A stretch of DNA of 64,000 nucleotides from Martelella endophytica (GTDB taxonomy: Bacteria; Pseudomonadota; Alphaproteobacteria; Rhizobiales; Rhizobiaceae). The DNA lies in contig NZ_CP010803.1 in NCBI RefSeq assembly GCF_000960975.1, positions 558,001 through 622,000 of the forward strand, in the 5' to 3' direction. The translations under genes were made by a program, and so were the position numbers. Below the pieces are notes generated by a model, which made no database searches, was not told the origin of the DNA, and worked only from the letters and a program-made list of their open reading frames with translations. Below, in pieces: positions 52,283 through 59,395 of the stretch. Position 1 is the first letter of the stretch. The number at the start of each line of letters is the position of its first letter.

Positions 52283-53076
52283 GCTGTTCTCCGGATTTTT
52301 TCATTTATGATTTCTGAAACGGGGGAAATGCGGATGCCGGCGGCGATCAGCGCCTCGCGCAGCGCCTTTGCGATGGCAAGCGCGCCGGGCGTATCGGAAT
52401 GGAAACAGATCGATTCGAAGGGAATGTCGACGTCGCGGCCCGTCACCGCCGTCACCTTGCCCTGCTTGCAGGCGCGAACGGCACGCGCGGCCAGCGCCTC
52501 AGGGTCAAGATGACCGACGGAACGGGTGAAGACGATCTGACCGTCCTCGCCATAGTCCCGGTCTGCAAAGAATTCGCGGATGACCGGAACGCCCGCTTCC
52601 ACCGCGATCTCTTCCGTCACCGAACCGGCCATGCAGAAAATGCTGACATTAGGAGCGGCGGTGCGCATGTAATCGACAAACAGATGCGAAAGCTCGGCGT
52701 TGACCGCCATCTCCATGTAGAGCGCGCCGTGCGGCTTCACATGCTGGAGGATACCGCCATGGCGGCGGGTGAATTCGCGCAGCGCACCGACCTGATAGAT
52801 GATGTCGTTGACCAGTTCCTTGGCCGTGCCGTCGATCTTGCGGCGGCCGAACCCCTGCAGATCGTTGTAGCCGGGATGCGCGCCGACGCCGATCCCGTGC
52901 TCGACGGCCATGCGCACTGTCTGATCCATCAGGTTCGGATCGCTGGCATGGAACCCGGTGGCGATGTTGGCGGATGTGATGAACTCCATGAGCTGCGCGT
53001 CATCGGTGTCTCCGATCTGCCAGCGACCGTAGGATTCGCCCATGTCACAATTGATGTCGACAACCTCGCGCTGCAA
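52279..53076 (-). CDS. pxpA: 5-oxoprolinase subunit A (LamB/YcsF family)
   Basis: 265-residue cytoplasmic TIM-barrel hydrolase of the LamB/YcsF family. The N-terminal VDINCDMGESYGRW carries the conserved DxNCDxGE motif, and GVGAHPGYNDLQGFGRR and VKPHGALYMEM supply the His and Lys active-site strands. PxpA opens 5-oxoproline, and Aspergillus LamB is needed for growth on 2-pyrrolidinone. The start is a TTG with GGGAG upstream. First gene of the eight-gene operon; all downstream enzyme genes are coupled to it by overlaps. Confidence 0.88.
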   Translation of the reverse strand: MQREVVDINCDMGESYGRWQIGDTDDAQLMEFITSANIATGFHASDPNLMDQTVRMAVEHGIGVGAHPGYNDLQGFGRRKIDGTAKELVNDIIYQVGALREFTRRHGGILQHVKPHGALYMEMAVNAELSHLFVDYMRTAAPNVSIFCMAGSVTEEIAVEAGVPVIREFFADRDYGEDGQIVFTRSVGHLDPEALAARAVRACKQGKVTAVTGRDVDIPFESICFHSDTPGALAIAKALREALIAAGIRISPVSEIINEKIRRTA

Positions 53077-53225
53077 AACCCTACTCCCTGAATGTGCGGG
53101 ACCGGCTGACCACGGACAAAACTGCCCTCAATTTAAGCGCCAATCCCGAATGCCTATGAATTCGTCAAAAAACAAGCTAGACCGGAAAAACGACTTTGAA
53201 AAATTCTATTTCTTGTTCAGCATTA

Positions 53226-53238
53226 TCTGAAAAACAGA
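53226..53238. promoter_or_regulatory. LysR-type T-N11-A box 1
   Basis: TCTGAAAAACAGA is a 13-base imperfect palindrome with TCTG/CAGA arms and the T-N11-A form of LysR operators. It lies about 150 bases upstream of pxpA. Confidence 0.65.
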
Positions 53239-53344
53239 ACGAAACGGCATCACGCACGCCTCGAAGTATCGGGCTTGAAACCTGACTTTCACGGGTTTTC
53301 TGACCGGAATGACAGCGTCTTTGGAGCCGAGAATGGCTGGTCAC

Positions 53345-53357
53345 TCAGAAAAACTGA
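53345..53357. promoter_or_regulatory. LysR-type T-N11-A box 2
   Basis: TCAGAAAAACTGA has TCAG/CTGA arms and the same A-rich centre as box 1. It ends 37 bases before the LysR start codon. Confidence 0.65.
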
Positions 53358-53367
53358 AAGACCACAT

Positions 53368-53380
53368 TCTGAAAATCAGA
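53368..53380. promoter_or_regulatory. LysR-type T-N11-A box 3
   Basis: TCTGAAAATCAGA has 5-bp arms TCTGA/TCAGA. Its first base is 23 bases, roughly two helical turns, after the first base of box 2. It ends 14 bases before the LysR start, suiting autoregulation. Confidence 0.65.
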
Positions 53381-53394
53381 AGGGAAATTGCTTA

Positions 53395-54294
53395 GTGTCG
53401 CTCAATCTCAGACAGCTCCGCTATTTCGTCGCCACCGCCGAACTCGGGCAGGTCTCGCAATCCGCCATGCATCTGTCGATTTCGCAATCGGCGATCACGA
53501 CGGCCATCAAGGAGCTGGAACAAACCGTCGGCACGACGCTGTTTACGCGTACCTCCCATGGCATGAGCCTGACGGATGCCGGACGGCAATTCCTGTCGCA
53601 CGCCTATGAGATCCTGCAGAAGGTCGAGGAAGCGACGCAGCTTACCAGCTACACGGAGGAGCTGACCGGCACGCTGACGGTTGCCACCAGCTATACCGTC
53701 ATCGGCTATTTCCTGCCGCTTCATATCGAGCGGTTGCGGCGGCGTTTTCCGGGGCTGGAAATCAAACTCTTCGAACTCAATCGCGAGTCGATCGAGGAGG
53801 GTCTGCTGACCAATCGCTACGACATTGCCGTCCTTCTGACCTCCAATATCCTCAACACCGAGCTGACCACGGAAAAGCTGCTCAGTTCCGAACGGCGACT
53901 TTGGGTCCCTGCGCGCCATCCGCTGCTAAGTGCGGAATCGGTCGGGCTGATGGAAACCTCTGAAGAAAGCTACATCATGCTGACGGTCGACGAGGCCTCG
54001 CACAGTTCGCTGAAATACTGGAGCCGGACGGCGTTTCAGCCGAAGATCACGCTGCGCACCTCGTCCATCGAGGCCGTGCGCTCGCTGGTGGCCAATGGCC
54101 AGGGCGTGGCGATCCTCTCCGACATGGTGCATCGCCCCTGGTCGCTCGAAGGACGGCGCATCGAGACGATCAATCTGCGCGACCCGGTCCCCTCGATGGA
54201 TGTCGGTCTTGCCTGGCGCAGGAATGCCGAGTTCACGCCGGCCATGGCGGCCTTCCGCTCCTATTTCCGGCAGGCCTTCCACATTCCGAACTGA
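53395..54294 (+). CDS. LysR-family transcriptional regulator
   Basis: 299-residue LysR protein. The HTH (LRQLRYFVATAELGQVSQSA, then SISQSAITTAIKELEQTVG) covers about residues 4-60 and a LysR effector domain follows. The start is taken as the GTG at 53395 because AGAAGGGA is about 10 bases upstream; the frame is open earlier but reads through the control region. Divergent position and the three T-N11-A boxes identify it as the regulator of the PxpABC/importer operon. The convergent XRE gene ends 13 bases after its stop. Confidence 0.87.
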   Translation: MSLNLRQLRYFVATAELGQVSQSAMHLSISQSAITTAIKELEQTVGTTLFTRTSHGMSLTDAGRQFLSHAYEILQKVEEATQLTSYTEELTGTLTVATSYTVIGYFLPLHIERLRRRFPGLEIKLFELNRESIEEGLLTNRYDIAVLLTSNILNTELTTEKLLSSERRLWVPARHPLLSAESVGLMETSEESYIMLTVDEASHSSLKYWSRTAFQPKITLRTSSIEAVRSLVANGQGVAILSDMVHRPWSLEGRRIETINLRDPVPSMDVGLAWRRNAEFTPAMAAFRSYFRQAFHIPN

Positions 54295-54307
54295 TGAAGG
54301 CTTCCCG

Positions 54308-54871
54308 CTAGAAGGTCGGCGGCGTGCTGGCGGAGACGATGACGCAATCCTCCGGCCCCACCTGACGGAAACGATGCGGCTCGCGGCTGTCGAAATAATA
54401 GGCATCGCCGGGGCCCAGGATCTTGCGCTGATCGCCGACGGTGATCTCGACCCGTCCGGAGATCACGATCCCGCCCTCCTCGCCCTCGTGGCGATACATC
54501 ACCCGGCCGGTATCGGCGCCCGGCCTGTAGGTCTCCTGCAGGATCATCATGGCGCGGCCGATGGAATTGCCCACCTGCTTCAGCGACAGCCGCGCCTTGC
54601 CGATCTCCGTCAGCTCCTCGGCGGCATAGAACACCTGCTTCTCGGCTTCCGGCGTGAAGGCGAAGAACTCCGACAGACCGATCGGAATGCCCTCGAGAAT
54701 CCGCTTCAGCGATCCGACCGAGGGGTTCAGCCTGCCGGACTCGATCAGCGAGATCGTCGAGCTCGACACATTCGCGTTTTTCGCCAGCGCCCGCTGCGAA
54801 AGCTTCGCCCGCTCGCGCACCGCTCTCAACGTCCGCCCGAGCTCGATATCGTCATGCGAAGCGCTGAGCAT
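54308..54871 (-). CDS. XRE-family regulator with C-terminal cupin domain (PuuR-like)
   Basis: 187-residue regulator: HTH_XRE at about 12-66 (LRAVRERAKLSQRALAKNAN, then SSSTISLIESGRLNPSVGSL) and a cupin beta-barrel at about 110-180 with RHEGEEGGIVISG and PGDAYYFDSREPHRF. PuuR, the putrescine repressor, has this layout. Divergence from gabT/gabD suggests it senses putrescine, GABA or a related amine and controls them. An AT-rich divergent region with an inverted repeat lies at 54872-55020. Confidence 0.87.
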   Translation of the reverse strand: MLSASHDDIELGRTLRAVRERAKLSQRALAKNANVSSSTISLIESGRLNPSVGSLKRILEGIPIGLSEFFAFTPEAEKQVFYAAEELTEIGKARLSLKQVGNSIGRAMMILQETYRPGADTGRVMYRHEGEEGGIVISGRVEITVGDQRKILGPGDAYYFDSREPHRFRQVGPEDCVIVSASTPPTF

Positions 54872-54901
54872 GCTTCATATCCTCATCATTTCCGTTCCAG
54901 T

Positions 54902-54948
54902 ATCAATTAAATCAATATCTTCCGATTATCAAGAAACAGACTTTCTTG
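54902..54948. promoter_or_regulatory. Candidate operator region between XRE-cupin gene and gabT
   Basis: Two direct ATCAAT repeats (54902-54907 and 54911-54916) are followed by a perfect inverted repeat, CAAGAAA (54930-54936) and TTTCTTG (54942-54948), with a 5-base spacer. Either could bind the XRE-cupin protein; the symmetric one is the better operator candidate. Confidence 0.5.
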
Positions 54949-55020
54949 CCGATCGAAAGCCACATACGCTCTTCCCACAATGACGGCGCTTGACGACCGT
55001 CACGGAGCAAGGAGCAGCTT

Positions 55021-56301
55021 ATGTTGAATTCGGATATCGCCACACGGCGGGATGCCGCCATTTCACGCGGCGTCGGCATGCAGACGCAGATCTATGTCGA
55101 CCGGGCCAAAAACGCGGAAGTCTTCGACGTCGAGGGCCGGCGTTATATCGACTTTGCCGCCGGCATCGCCGTGGTCAACACCGGCCATTGCCACCCGAAG
55201 GTCATGGCAGCGGTGGAAGATCAGTTGAAGCGCTTCACCCATACCTGCCATCAAGTGCTCCCCTACGAGCACTATATCCGCCTTGCCGAGCGGCTGAATG
55301 CCGCCGTTCCCGGCGATTTCGACAAGAAGACTGTCTTCGTCACCACCGGCGCCGAGGCTGTCGAGAATGCGGTAAAGGCCGCGCGCGCGGCCACCGGCCG
55401 TTCGGCCGTGATCGCCTTCAATGGCGGCTTTCATGGCCGCACCTTCATGACCCTGTCGCTGACCGGCAAGGTCGCACCCTACAAGACCGGCTTCGGGCCG
55501 ATGATGCCGGATGTCTACCACATTCCCTATCCTGCCGAACTGCACGAGACGTCGGCTGAAGACAGCCTGAAGGCGCTGAAGTCCCTGTTCAAGACCGATC
55601 TCGATCCGGCGCGCGTCGCCGCCATCATCATCGAGCCGGTACAGGGCGAAGGCGGCTTCTATCCGGCCCCCGCCGAACTGATGCGCGCCATCCGCGCCAT
55701 CTGCGACGCGCACGGCATCGTCATGATCGCCGACGAAGTGCAGACCGGCATCGGCCGCACCGGCAAGCTCTTCGCCATGGAAGCCTATGATGTCGCCGCC
55801 GACCTGACGACGATCGCCAAGGGCATTGGCGGCGGCCTGCCGCTTGCCGCCGTCACCGGACGGGCGACAATGATGGATGCGGCCGGCCCCGGCGGGCTCG
55901 GCGGCACCTATGGCGGCAACCCGCTGTCGATCGCCGCCGCCAATGCGGTGCTGGACGTGATCGAAGAGGAAGACCTCCTGAACCGCGCCAGCCGGCTCGG
56001 CTCCTACCTCAAGCAGCGGCTTGAGGCGATCCGCGCCGTGACGCCCGAGATTGCCGAGATCCGTGGCCCGGGCTTCATGGTCGCTGCCGAGTTCATGACG
56101 GAAGACGGCGCGCCGAACCCGGACATGACCAATGCGGTGCGGCTGGAAGCCCAGAGCCGCGGCCTCATCCTGCTGACCTGCGGCGTTTACGGCAATGTCA
56201 TCCGCTTCCTCGCCCCGCTGACGATCGAGGAAGAGGTTCTGGCGGAAGGCGTCGACATTCTCGAGGCATCGATCGCCGCCGTGAAGGAGAAGCAGGCATG
56301 A
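55021..56301 (+). CDS. gabT: 4-aminobutyrate aminotransferase
   Basis: 426-residue class III PLP aminotransferase that converts GABA and 2-oxoglutarate to succinate semialdehyde and glutamate. Landmarks are FAAGIAVVNTGHCHPKV, the FHGRT loop, IIEPVQGEGGFYPAP, MIADEVQTGIGRTGKLF and TIAKGIGGGLPL with the PLP lysine at residue 267. Length and motifs match GabT/PuuE-type GABA transaminases. AAGGAG is 8 bases before the ATG. It overlaps gabD by 4 bases, giving a two-step route to succinate. Confidence 0.92.
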   Translation: MLNSDIATRRDAAISRGVGMQTQIYVDRAKNAEVFDVEGRRYIDFAAGIAVVNTGHCHPKVMAAVEDQLKRFTHTCHQVLPYEHYIRLAERLNAAVPGDFDKKTVFVTTGAEAVENAVKAARAATGRSAVIAFNGGFHGRTFMTLSLTGKVAPYKTGFGPMMPDVYHIPYPAELHETSAEDSLKALKSLFKTDLDPARVAAIIIEPVQGEGGFYPAPAELMRAIRAICDAHGIVMIADEVQTGIGRTGKLFAMEAYDVAADLTTIAKGIGGGLPLAAVTGRATMMDAAGPGGLGGTYGGNPLSIAAANAVLDVIEEEDLLNRASRLGSYLKQRLEAIRAVTPEIAEIRGPGFMVAAEFMTEDGAPNPDMTNAVRLEAQSRGLILLTCGVYGNVIRFLAPLTIEEEVLAEGVDILEASIAAVKEKQA

Positions 56302-57749
56302 AATTGAAAGATCCAACCCTTCTCGAGCACCGCGCTTATATCAACGGCGCCTGGATCGAAGGCGAAAGAACCTTCGACGTGCTCAATCCTGCAACAGGCG
56401 ACAAGATTGCCGCCGTCACCGACCTTACCGTCGACGATATCCGCGCCGCAATCGACGCCGCCCATGCCGCAAAACCCGCCTGGGCAGCACTGACCGGCAA
56501 GGAACGTGCAGGCTATCTGCGCCGATGGTACGACCTGATGGTGGAAAACGCCGATGATCTGGCGACCATCCTGACGGCCGAGATGGGAAAACCCTGGCCG
56601 GAAGCGCGCGGCGAAATCCTCTATGGCGCAAGCTTCATCGAATGGTTCGCCGAAGAGGCCAAGCGCGTCTATGGCGACACCATTCCTGGCCACCAGCGCG
56701 ACAAGCGCATCATCGTGATGAAACAGCCCGTCGGCGTTGTTGGTTCGATCACGCCCTGGAACTTTCCCAATGCAATGATCGCCCGCAAGGTTGCCCCTGC
56801 CCTTGCCGCCGGCTGCACCTTCGTTGCCCGACCCGCCGAACTCACGCCCCTCTCGGCCCTTGCCATGGCGGTGCTCGCCGAGCGCGCCGGCATCCCCGCC
56901 GGCGTCTTCAACGTCATCCCCTGCGCCGATGCCGCAGCAGCAGGCGCAGAACTCTGCGCCAATGAGAAGATCGCCAAGATCACCTTCACCGGCTCGACCC
57001 GTGTCGGCCGCATCCTGATGCGGCAATGCGCCGATACGATCAAGAAGATGTCGCTGGAGCTTGGCGGCAACGCCCCGTTCATCGTCTTCGATGATGCCAA
57101 TCTCGATGCGGCCGTCGAGGGCGCGACGATCGCCAAATACCGCAATAACGGCCAGACCTGCGTCTGCGCCAACCGCATCTATGTTCAGTCCCGCGTCTAT
57201 GACGCCTTTGCCGAGAAGCTGAAGGCAAAGGTGCTTGCCCTGAAGGTTGGCGACGGGTTCGAGAACGGCGTCAGTGTCGGCCCGCTGATCAGCCCTCAGG
57301 CCCTGGTCAAGGTCGAGGATCATATCGCCGACGCCGTCGCCAAGGGTGCAAAAGTCATTGCCGGCGGCAACCGCTCGAACCTCGGCGCAACCTTCTTCGA
57401 GCCGACGGTCATGACCGGTGTAACGCAGGCGATGAAGGTCGCGCATGAGGAAACCTTCGGGCCCGTGGCGCCGCTCATTCGCTTCGAGAGCGAGGACGAG
57501 GTCATCGCCATGGCCAATGACAGCGAGTTCGGCCTCGCGGGCTATTTCTTCGCCCGCGATCTCGCCCGCGTCTTCCGCGTGGCCGAAGCGCTTGAAACCG
57601 GCATGGTCGGCGTCAATACCGGCCTGATCTCCACCGAAGTCGCCCCCTTCGGCGGCATCAAGCAGTCCGGCCTCGGCCGCGAGGGCTCGAAGTACGGGAT
57701 CGAGGACTATCTGGAGATCAAATATCTCTGCCTCGGCGGAATCGCCTGA
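56298..57749 (+). CDS. gabD: Succinate-semialdehyde dehydrogenase
   Basis: 483-residue aldehyde dehydrogenase. Catalytic Cys288 lies in NNGQTCVCANRIYVQ and the base Glu254 in SLELGGNAPFIVFDDANLD, the same residue numbers as I recall for E. coli GabD. The PWNFPNAMIARK and ETFGPVAPL blocks are also present. The second cysteine two residues after the nucleophile (CVC) is the redox-switch cysteine described in GabD. It oxidises succinate semialdehyde to succinate with NAD(P). Translationally coupled to gabT. Confidence 0.92.
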   Translation: MKLKDPTLLEHRAYINGAWIEGERTFDVLNPATGDKIAAVTDLTVDDIRAAIDAAHAAKPAWAALTGKERAGYLRRWYDLMVENADDLATILTAEMGKPWPEARGEILYGASFIEWFAEEAKRVYGDTIPGHQRDKRIIVMKQPVGVVGSITPWNFPNAMIARKVAPALAAGCTFVARPAELTPLSALAMAVLAERAGIPAGVFNVIPCADAAAAGAELCANEKIAKITFTGSTRVGRILMRQCADTIKKMSLELGGNAPFIVFDDANLDAAVEGATIAKYRNNGQTCVCANRIYVQSRVYDAFAEKLKAKVLALKVGDGFENGVSVGPLISPQALVKVEDHIADAVAKGAKVIAGGNRSNLGATFFEPTVMTGVTQAMKVAHEETFGPVAPLIRFESEDEVIAMANDSEFGLAGYFFARDLARVFRVAEALETGMVGVNTGLISTEVAPFGGIKQSGLGREGSKYGIEDYLEIKYLCLGGIA

Positions 57750-57861
57750 AACGCCGGATCCATCCTGTCCTCCGTCCGCTTTGGTCCACCGGCCTCTTCC
57801 ATCATCCTGACGGCAAACACCTCTGGCCCGCCCAAACCCAGCAGCTTTGGTGCAAAACAAC

Positions 57862-57891
57862 AAAAAGCCCTCGCGTTTTTGCGGGGGCTTT
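57862..57891. terminator. Bidirectional intrinsic terminator
   Basis: AAAAGCCCTCGC (57862-57873) pairs with GCGGGGGCTTTT (57880-57891), loop GTTTTT. The A-run before and T-run after allow termination in both directions. Downstream of gabD it could end that operon. On the minus strand it sits 10 bases after the tRNA 3' end at 57902, where a tRNA gene's own terminator would be. Confidence 0.8.
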
Positions 57892-57901
57892 TGTGTCAGA
57901 T

Positions 57902-57922
57902 TTGGTTGCGGGGGCAGGATTT
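57902..57922 (-). tRNA. 3'-end fragment of an initiator tRNA-fMet (possible att site)
   Basis: On the minus strand 21 bases read CAAATCCTGCCCCCGCAACC followed by A. This is the T-loop/T-stem, acceptor strand and encoded CCA of alphaproteobacterial tRNA-fMet as I know it. The 3' acceptor half CCCCGCA fits the initiator type, which has an unpaired position 1-72. The 5' two-thirds of the tRNA are absent. Such fragments are left at one end of elements that integrate in tRNA genes. Confidence 0.7.
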
Positions 57923-58151
57923 GGACACTGTTTTATTCAAACCGACGATCGTGTCGCCAATGCAATGTTGAAGCCGAGCGATACGTGAGGTTGCTCGGAG
58001 AGGTTCGGTTTCAAAGCCGGAGTAATGAAGGTTCATGGCGTTGGGCACTGCGGCTTAGTGGCTCGCATGCTTCTGCAGATTCGAGAACCCGCCTCCAAGC
58101 TCTATGGACAATAGCGATATTTTGCGCAACGTCCTGTTTTGAGTCGCATGT

Positions 58152-58259
58152 GAGCGCATCGATACATGCTTCGGCTGATGCGATAGATTTATGCCGATCC
58201 TTTGCCAGCCGCCGGCGTCGTCCGAGCCATGCAATGGGTGTTCGACAACGATCAAAGAG
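58152..58259 (-). pseudogene. IS5-family transposase C-terminal remnant
   Basis: The minus-strand frame reads LFDRCRTPIAWLGRRRRLAK and then D, followed by a stretch ending SAEACI. The IAWLGRxRRLAKD-x-x-x-SIASAEA pattern is the C-terminal end of IS5/IS427-type DDE transposases. Upstream of it the frame meets TGA, and downstream it switches to unrelated sequence, so it is only about 36 codons of debris. Confidence 0.65.
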
Positions 58260-58316
58260 CTGGCCCGGTTTGTCTGATCAGTTTGGGACGTTTTGCTAAG
58301 TGGATTTCCGCCTCGA

Positions 58317-58451
58317 TTATGCAACCACCATCATTGGTGCCAGCGTGTTGAAGTAGGCCTGATCCGGCGTCTGCCGGCCAAGGGATGAATGCGGTCGTCG
58401 GGTGTTGTAGAAGTTCAGATAACGACCGATGCCAGTGCGGGCTTCGGACAC
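58317..58451 (-). pseudogene. IS3-family transposase (OrfB) C-terminal remnant
   Basis: Minus-strand frame ending in TAA reads IGRYLNFYNTRRPHSSLG, then TPDQAYF. This is the conserved C-terminus of IS3-family integrase-type transposases (YNxxRPHSSLGxxTPxxY). The frame is stopped by TAG just upstream at 58454-58452, so only about 44 codons survive. No inverted repeats or intact orfA are seen. Confidence 0.85.
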
Positions 58452-58504
58452 CTAGATTGCGACGAGCGGGATATAGGCCGCATCAGCTAATGGGTCTGCG
58501 ATTT

Positions 58505-59377
58505 TTAGAGTGATCCTGCCAGCGCCTCCAGCGTCTTGATCAGTGCTGAATGGTCATCATCGCCGTCGCCCCTGGCGATCGCGGCATTCATCAGTTGCTC
58601 GGTCGCAGCCGCATTCGGCAGGGCGAGACCGATGTCGCGCGCGGCATTGACAGCAAGCGCCATGTCCTTGCGGTGGAGGCGAATGCGGAAGCCGGGCTCG
58701 AAGGTGCGTTCGATCATGCGTTCGCCGTGAACCTTCATGATCGTCGAGCCGGCGAAACCGCCCATCAGCGCCTCGCGCACCTTGGCGGGGTCAGCGCCCG
58801 CCTTCTTCGCGAACAGCAAGCCTTCCGCGACTGCCTCGATGGTCAGTCCGACGATGATCTGGTTGGCGACCTTGGCGGTCTGGCCGTCACCGACCGGGCC
58901 GACATGGGTAATGGTCTTGCCCATGGCTTCAAACAGCGGCCTGCCGCGTTCGACGTCAGCATCCGAGCCGCCGACCATGATCGTCAGCGCCGCGTTCTTC
59001 GCGCCGACCTCGCCGCCGGAAACCGGCGCATCGAGATAGCCGCAGCCCTTTGCCGCGATCCTTTCGGCAAAGGTCTTGGTTTCGACGGGCGAGATCGAGC
59101 TCATGTCGATGACCATCTTGCCTTCGGAAAGACCCTCCGCCACGCCGTTCTCGCCGAAGAGGACGGCGTCGACGTCAGGCGTATCCGGCACGATGGTAAT
59201 GATGATATCGGCGGCCTCGGCGACGGCCTTCGGCATGTCGCAGGCAACCGCCCCCTTCTCGACGAGGAATTCAGAGACCGGCTTCACCCGGTTGATGAAA
59301 AGTGTGTGGCCGGCGTCGATCAGATGCGCCGCCATGGGGCGCCCCATGAGGCCGAGGCCGATAAATCCGATGTTCAT
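58505..59377 (-). CDS. NAD(P)-dependent beta-hydroxyacid dehydrogenase (GarR/MmsB-like)
   Basis: 290-residue dehydrogenase of the 3-hydroxyisobutyrate/2-hydroxy-3-oxopropionate (tartronate semialdehyde) reductase family. The N-terminal MNIGFIGLGLMGRPMAAHL has the GLGLMG Rossmann motif (7-12), DAPVSGGEVGA is the family signature near 116-126, and the catalytic lysine is in GQTAKVANQI near 167-176. AAAGGA lies 6 bases before the ATG. It follows the large glycosidase-like gene by 18 bases, so it probably processes a sugar-derived hydroxy acid. Confidence 0.85.
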   Translation of the reverse strand: MNIGFIGLGLMGRPMAAHLIDAGHTLFINRVKPVSEFLVEKGAVACDMPKAVAEAADIIITIVPDTPDVDAVLFGENGVAEGLSEGKMVIDMSSISPVETKTFAERIAAKGCGYLDAPVSGGEVGAKNAALTIMVGGSDADVERGRPLFEAMGKTITHVGPVGDGQTAKVANQIIVGLTIEAVAEGLLFAKKAGADPAKVREALMGGFAGSTIMKVHGERMIERTFEPGFRIRLHRKDMALAVNAARDIGLALPNAAATEQLMNAAIARGDGDDDHSALIKTLEALAGSL

Positions 59378-59395
59378 GTGCTTTCCTTTCGTTTA

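Larger units (their letters stand above)
53077..53394. promoter_or_regulatory. Divergent control region of the PxpABC operon and its LysR gene
   Basis: 318 bases without a gene and clearly AT-richer than the flanks. It contains the promoters of the leftward pxpA operon and of the rightward LysR gene, and three near-identical palindromic boxes listed separately (53226, 53345, 53368). Confidence 0.7.
57750..58504. other. Gene-poor scar region
   Basis: 755 bases with no intact gene. The first 110 bases after gabD hold nothing recognisable. Then come the terminator, the tRNA fragment, about 230 bases of lower-GC sequence without a credible gene, and the two transposase remnants. A 53-base stretch before the GarR-like stop (58452-58504) holds nothing identifiable. 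Base composition differs visibly from the neighbouring genes. Confidence 0.7.

Noticed and set aside
57902..57922. A complete tRNA gene at the tRNA-like match
   Set aside because: No D-arm, anticodon arm or 5' acceptor strand follows on the minus strand; only the last 21 bases match.
57847..58299. Plus-strand open frame of 150 codons in the scar region
   Set aside because: It crosses a terminator and a tRNA fragment and lies opposite the IS5 remnant; its translation has no recognisable domain.
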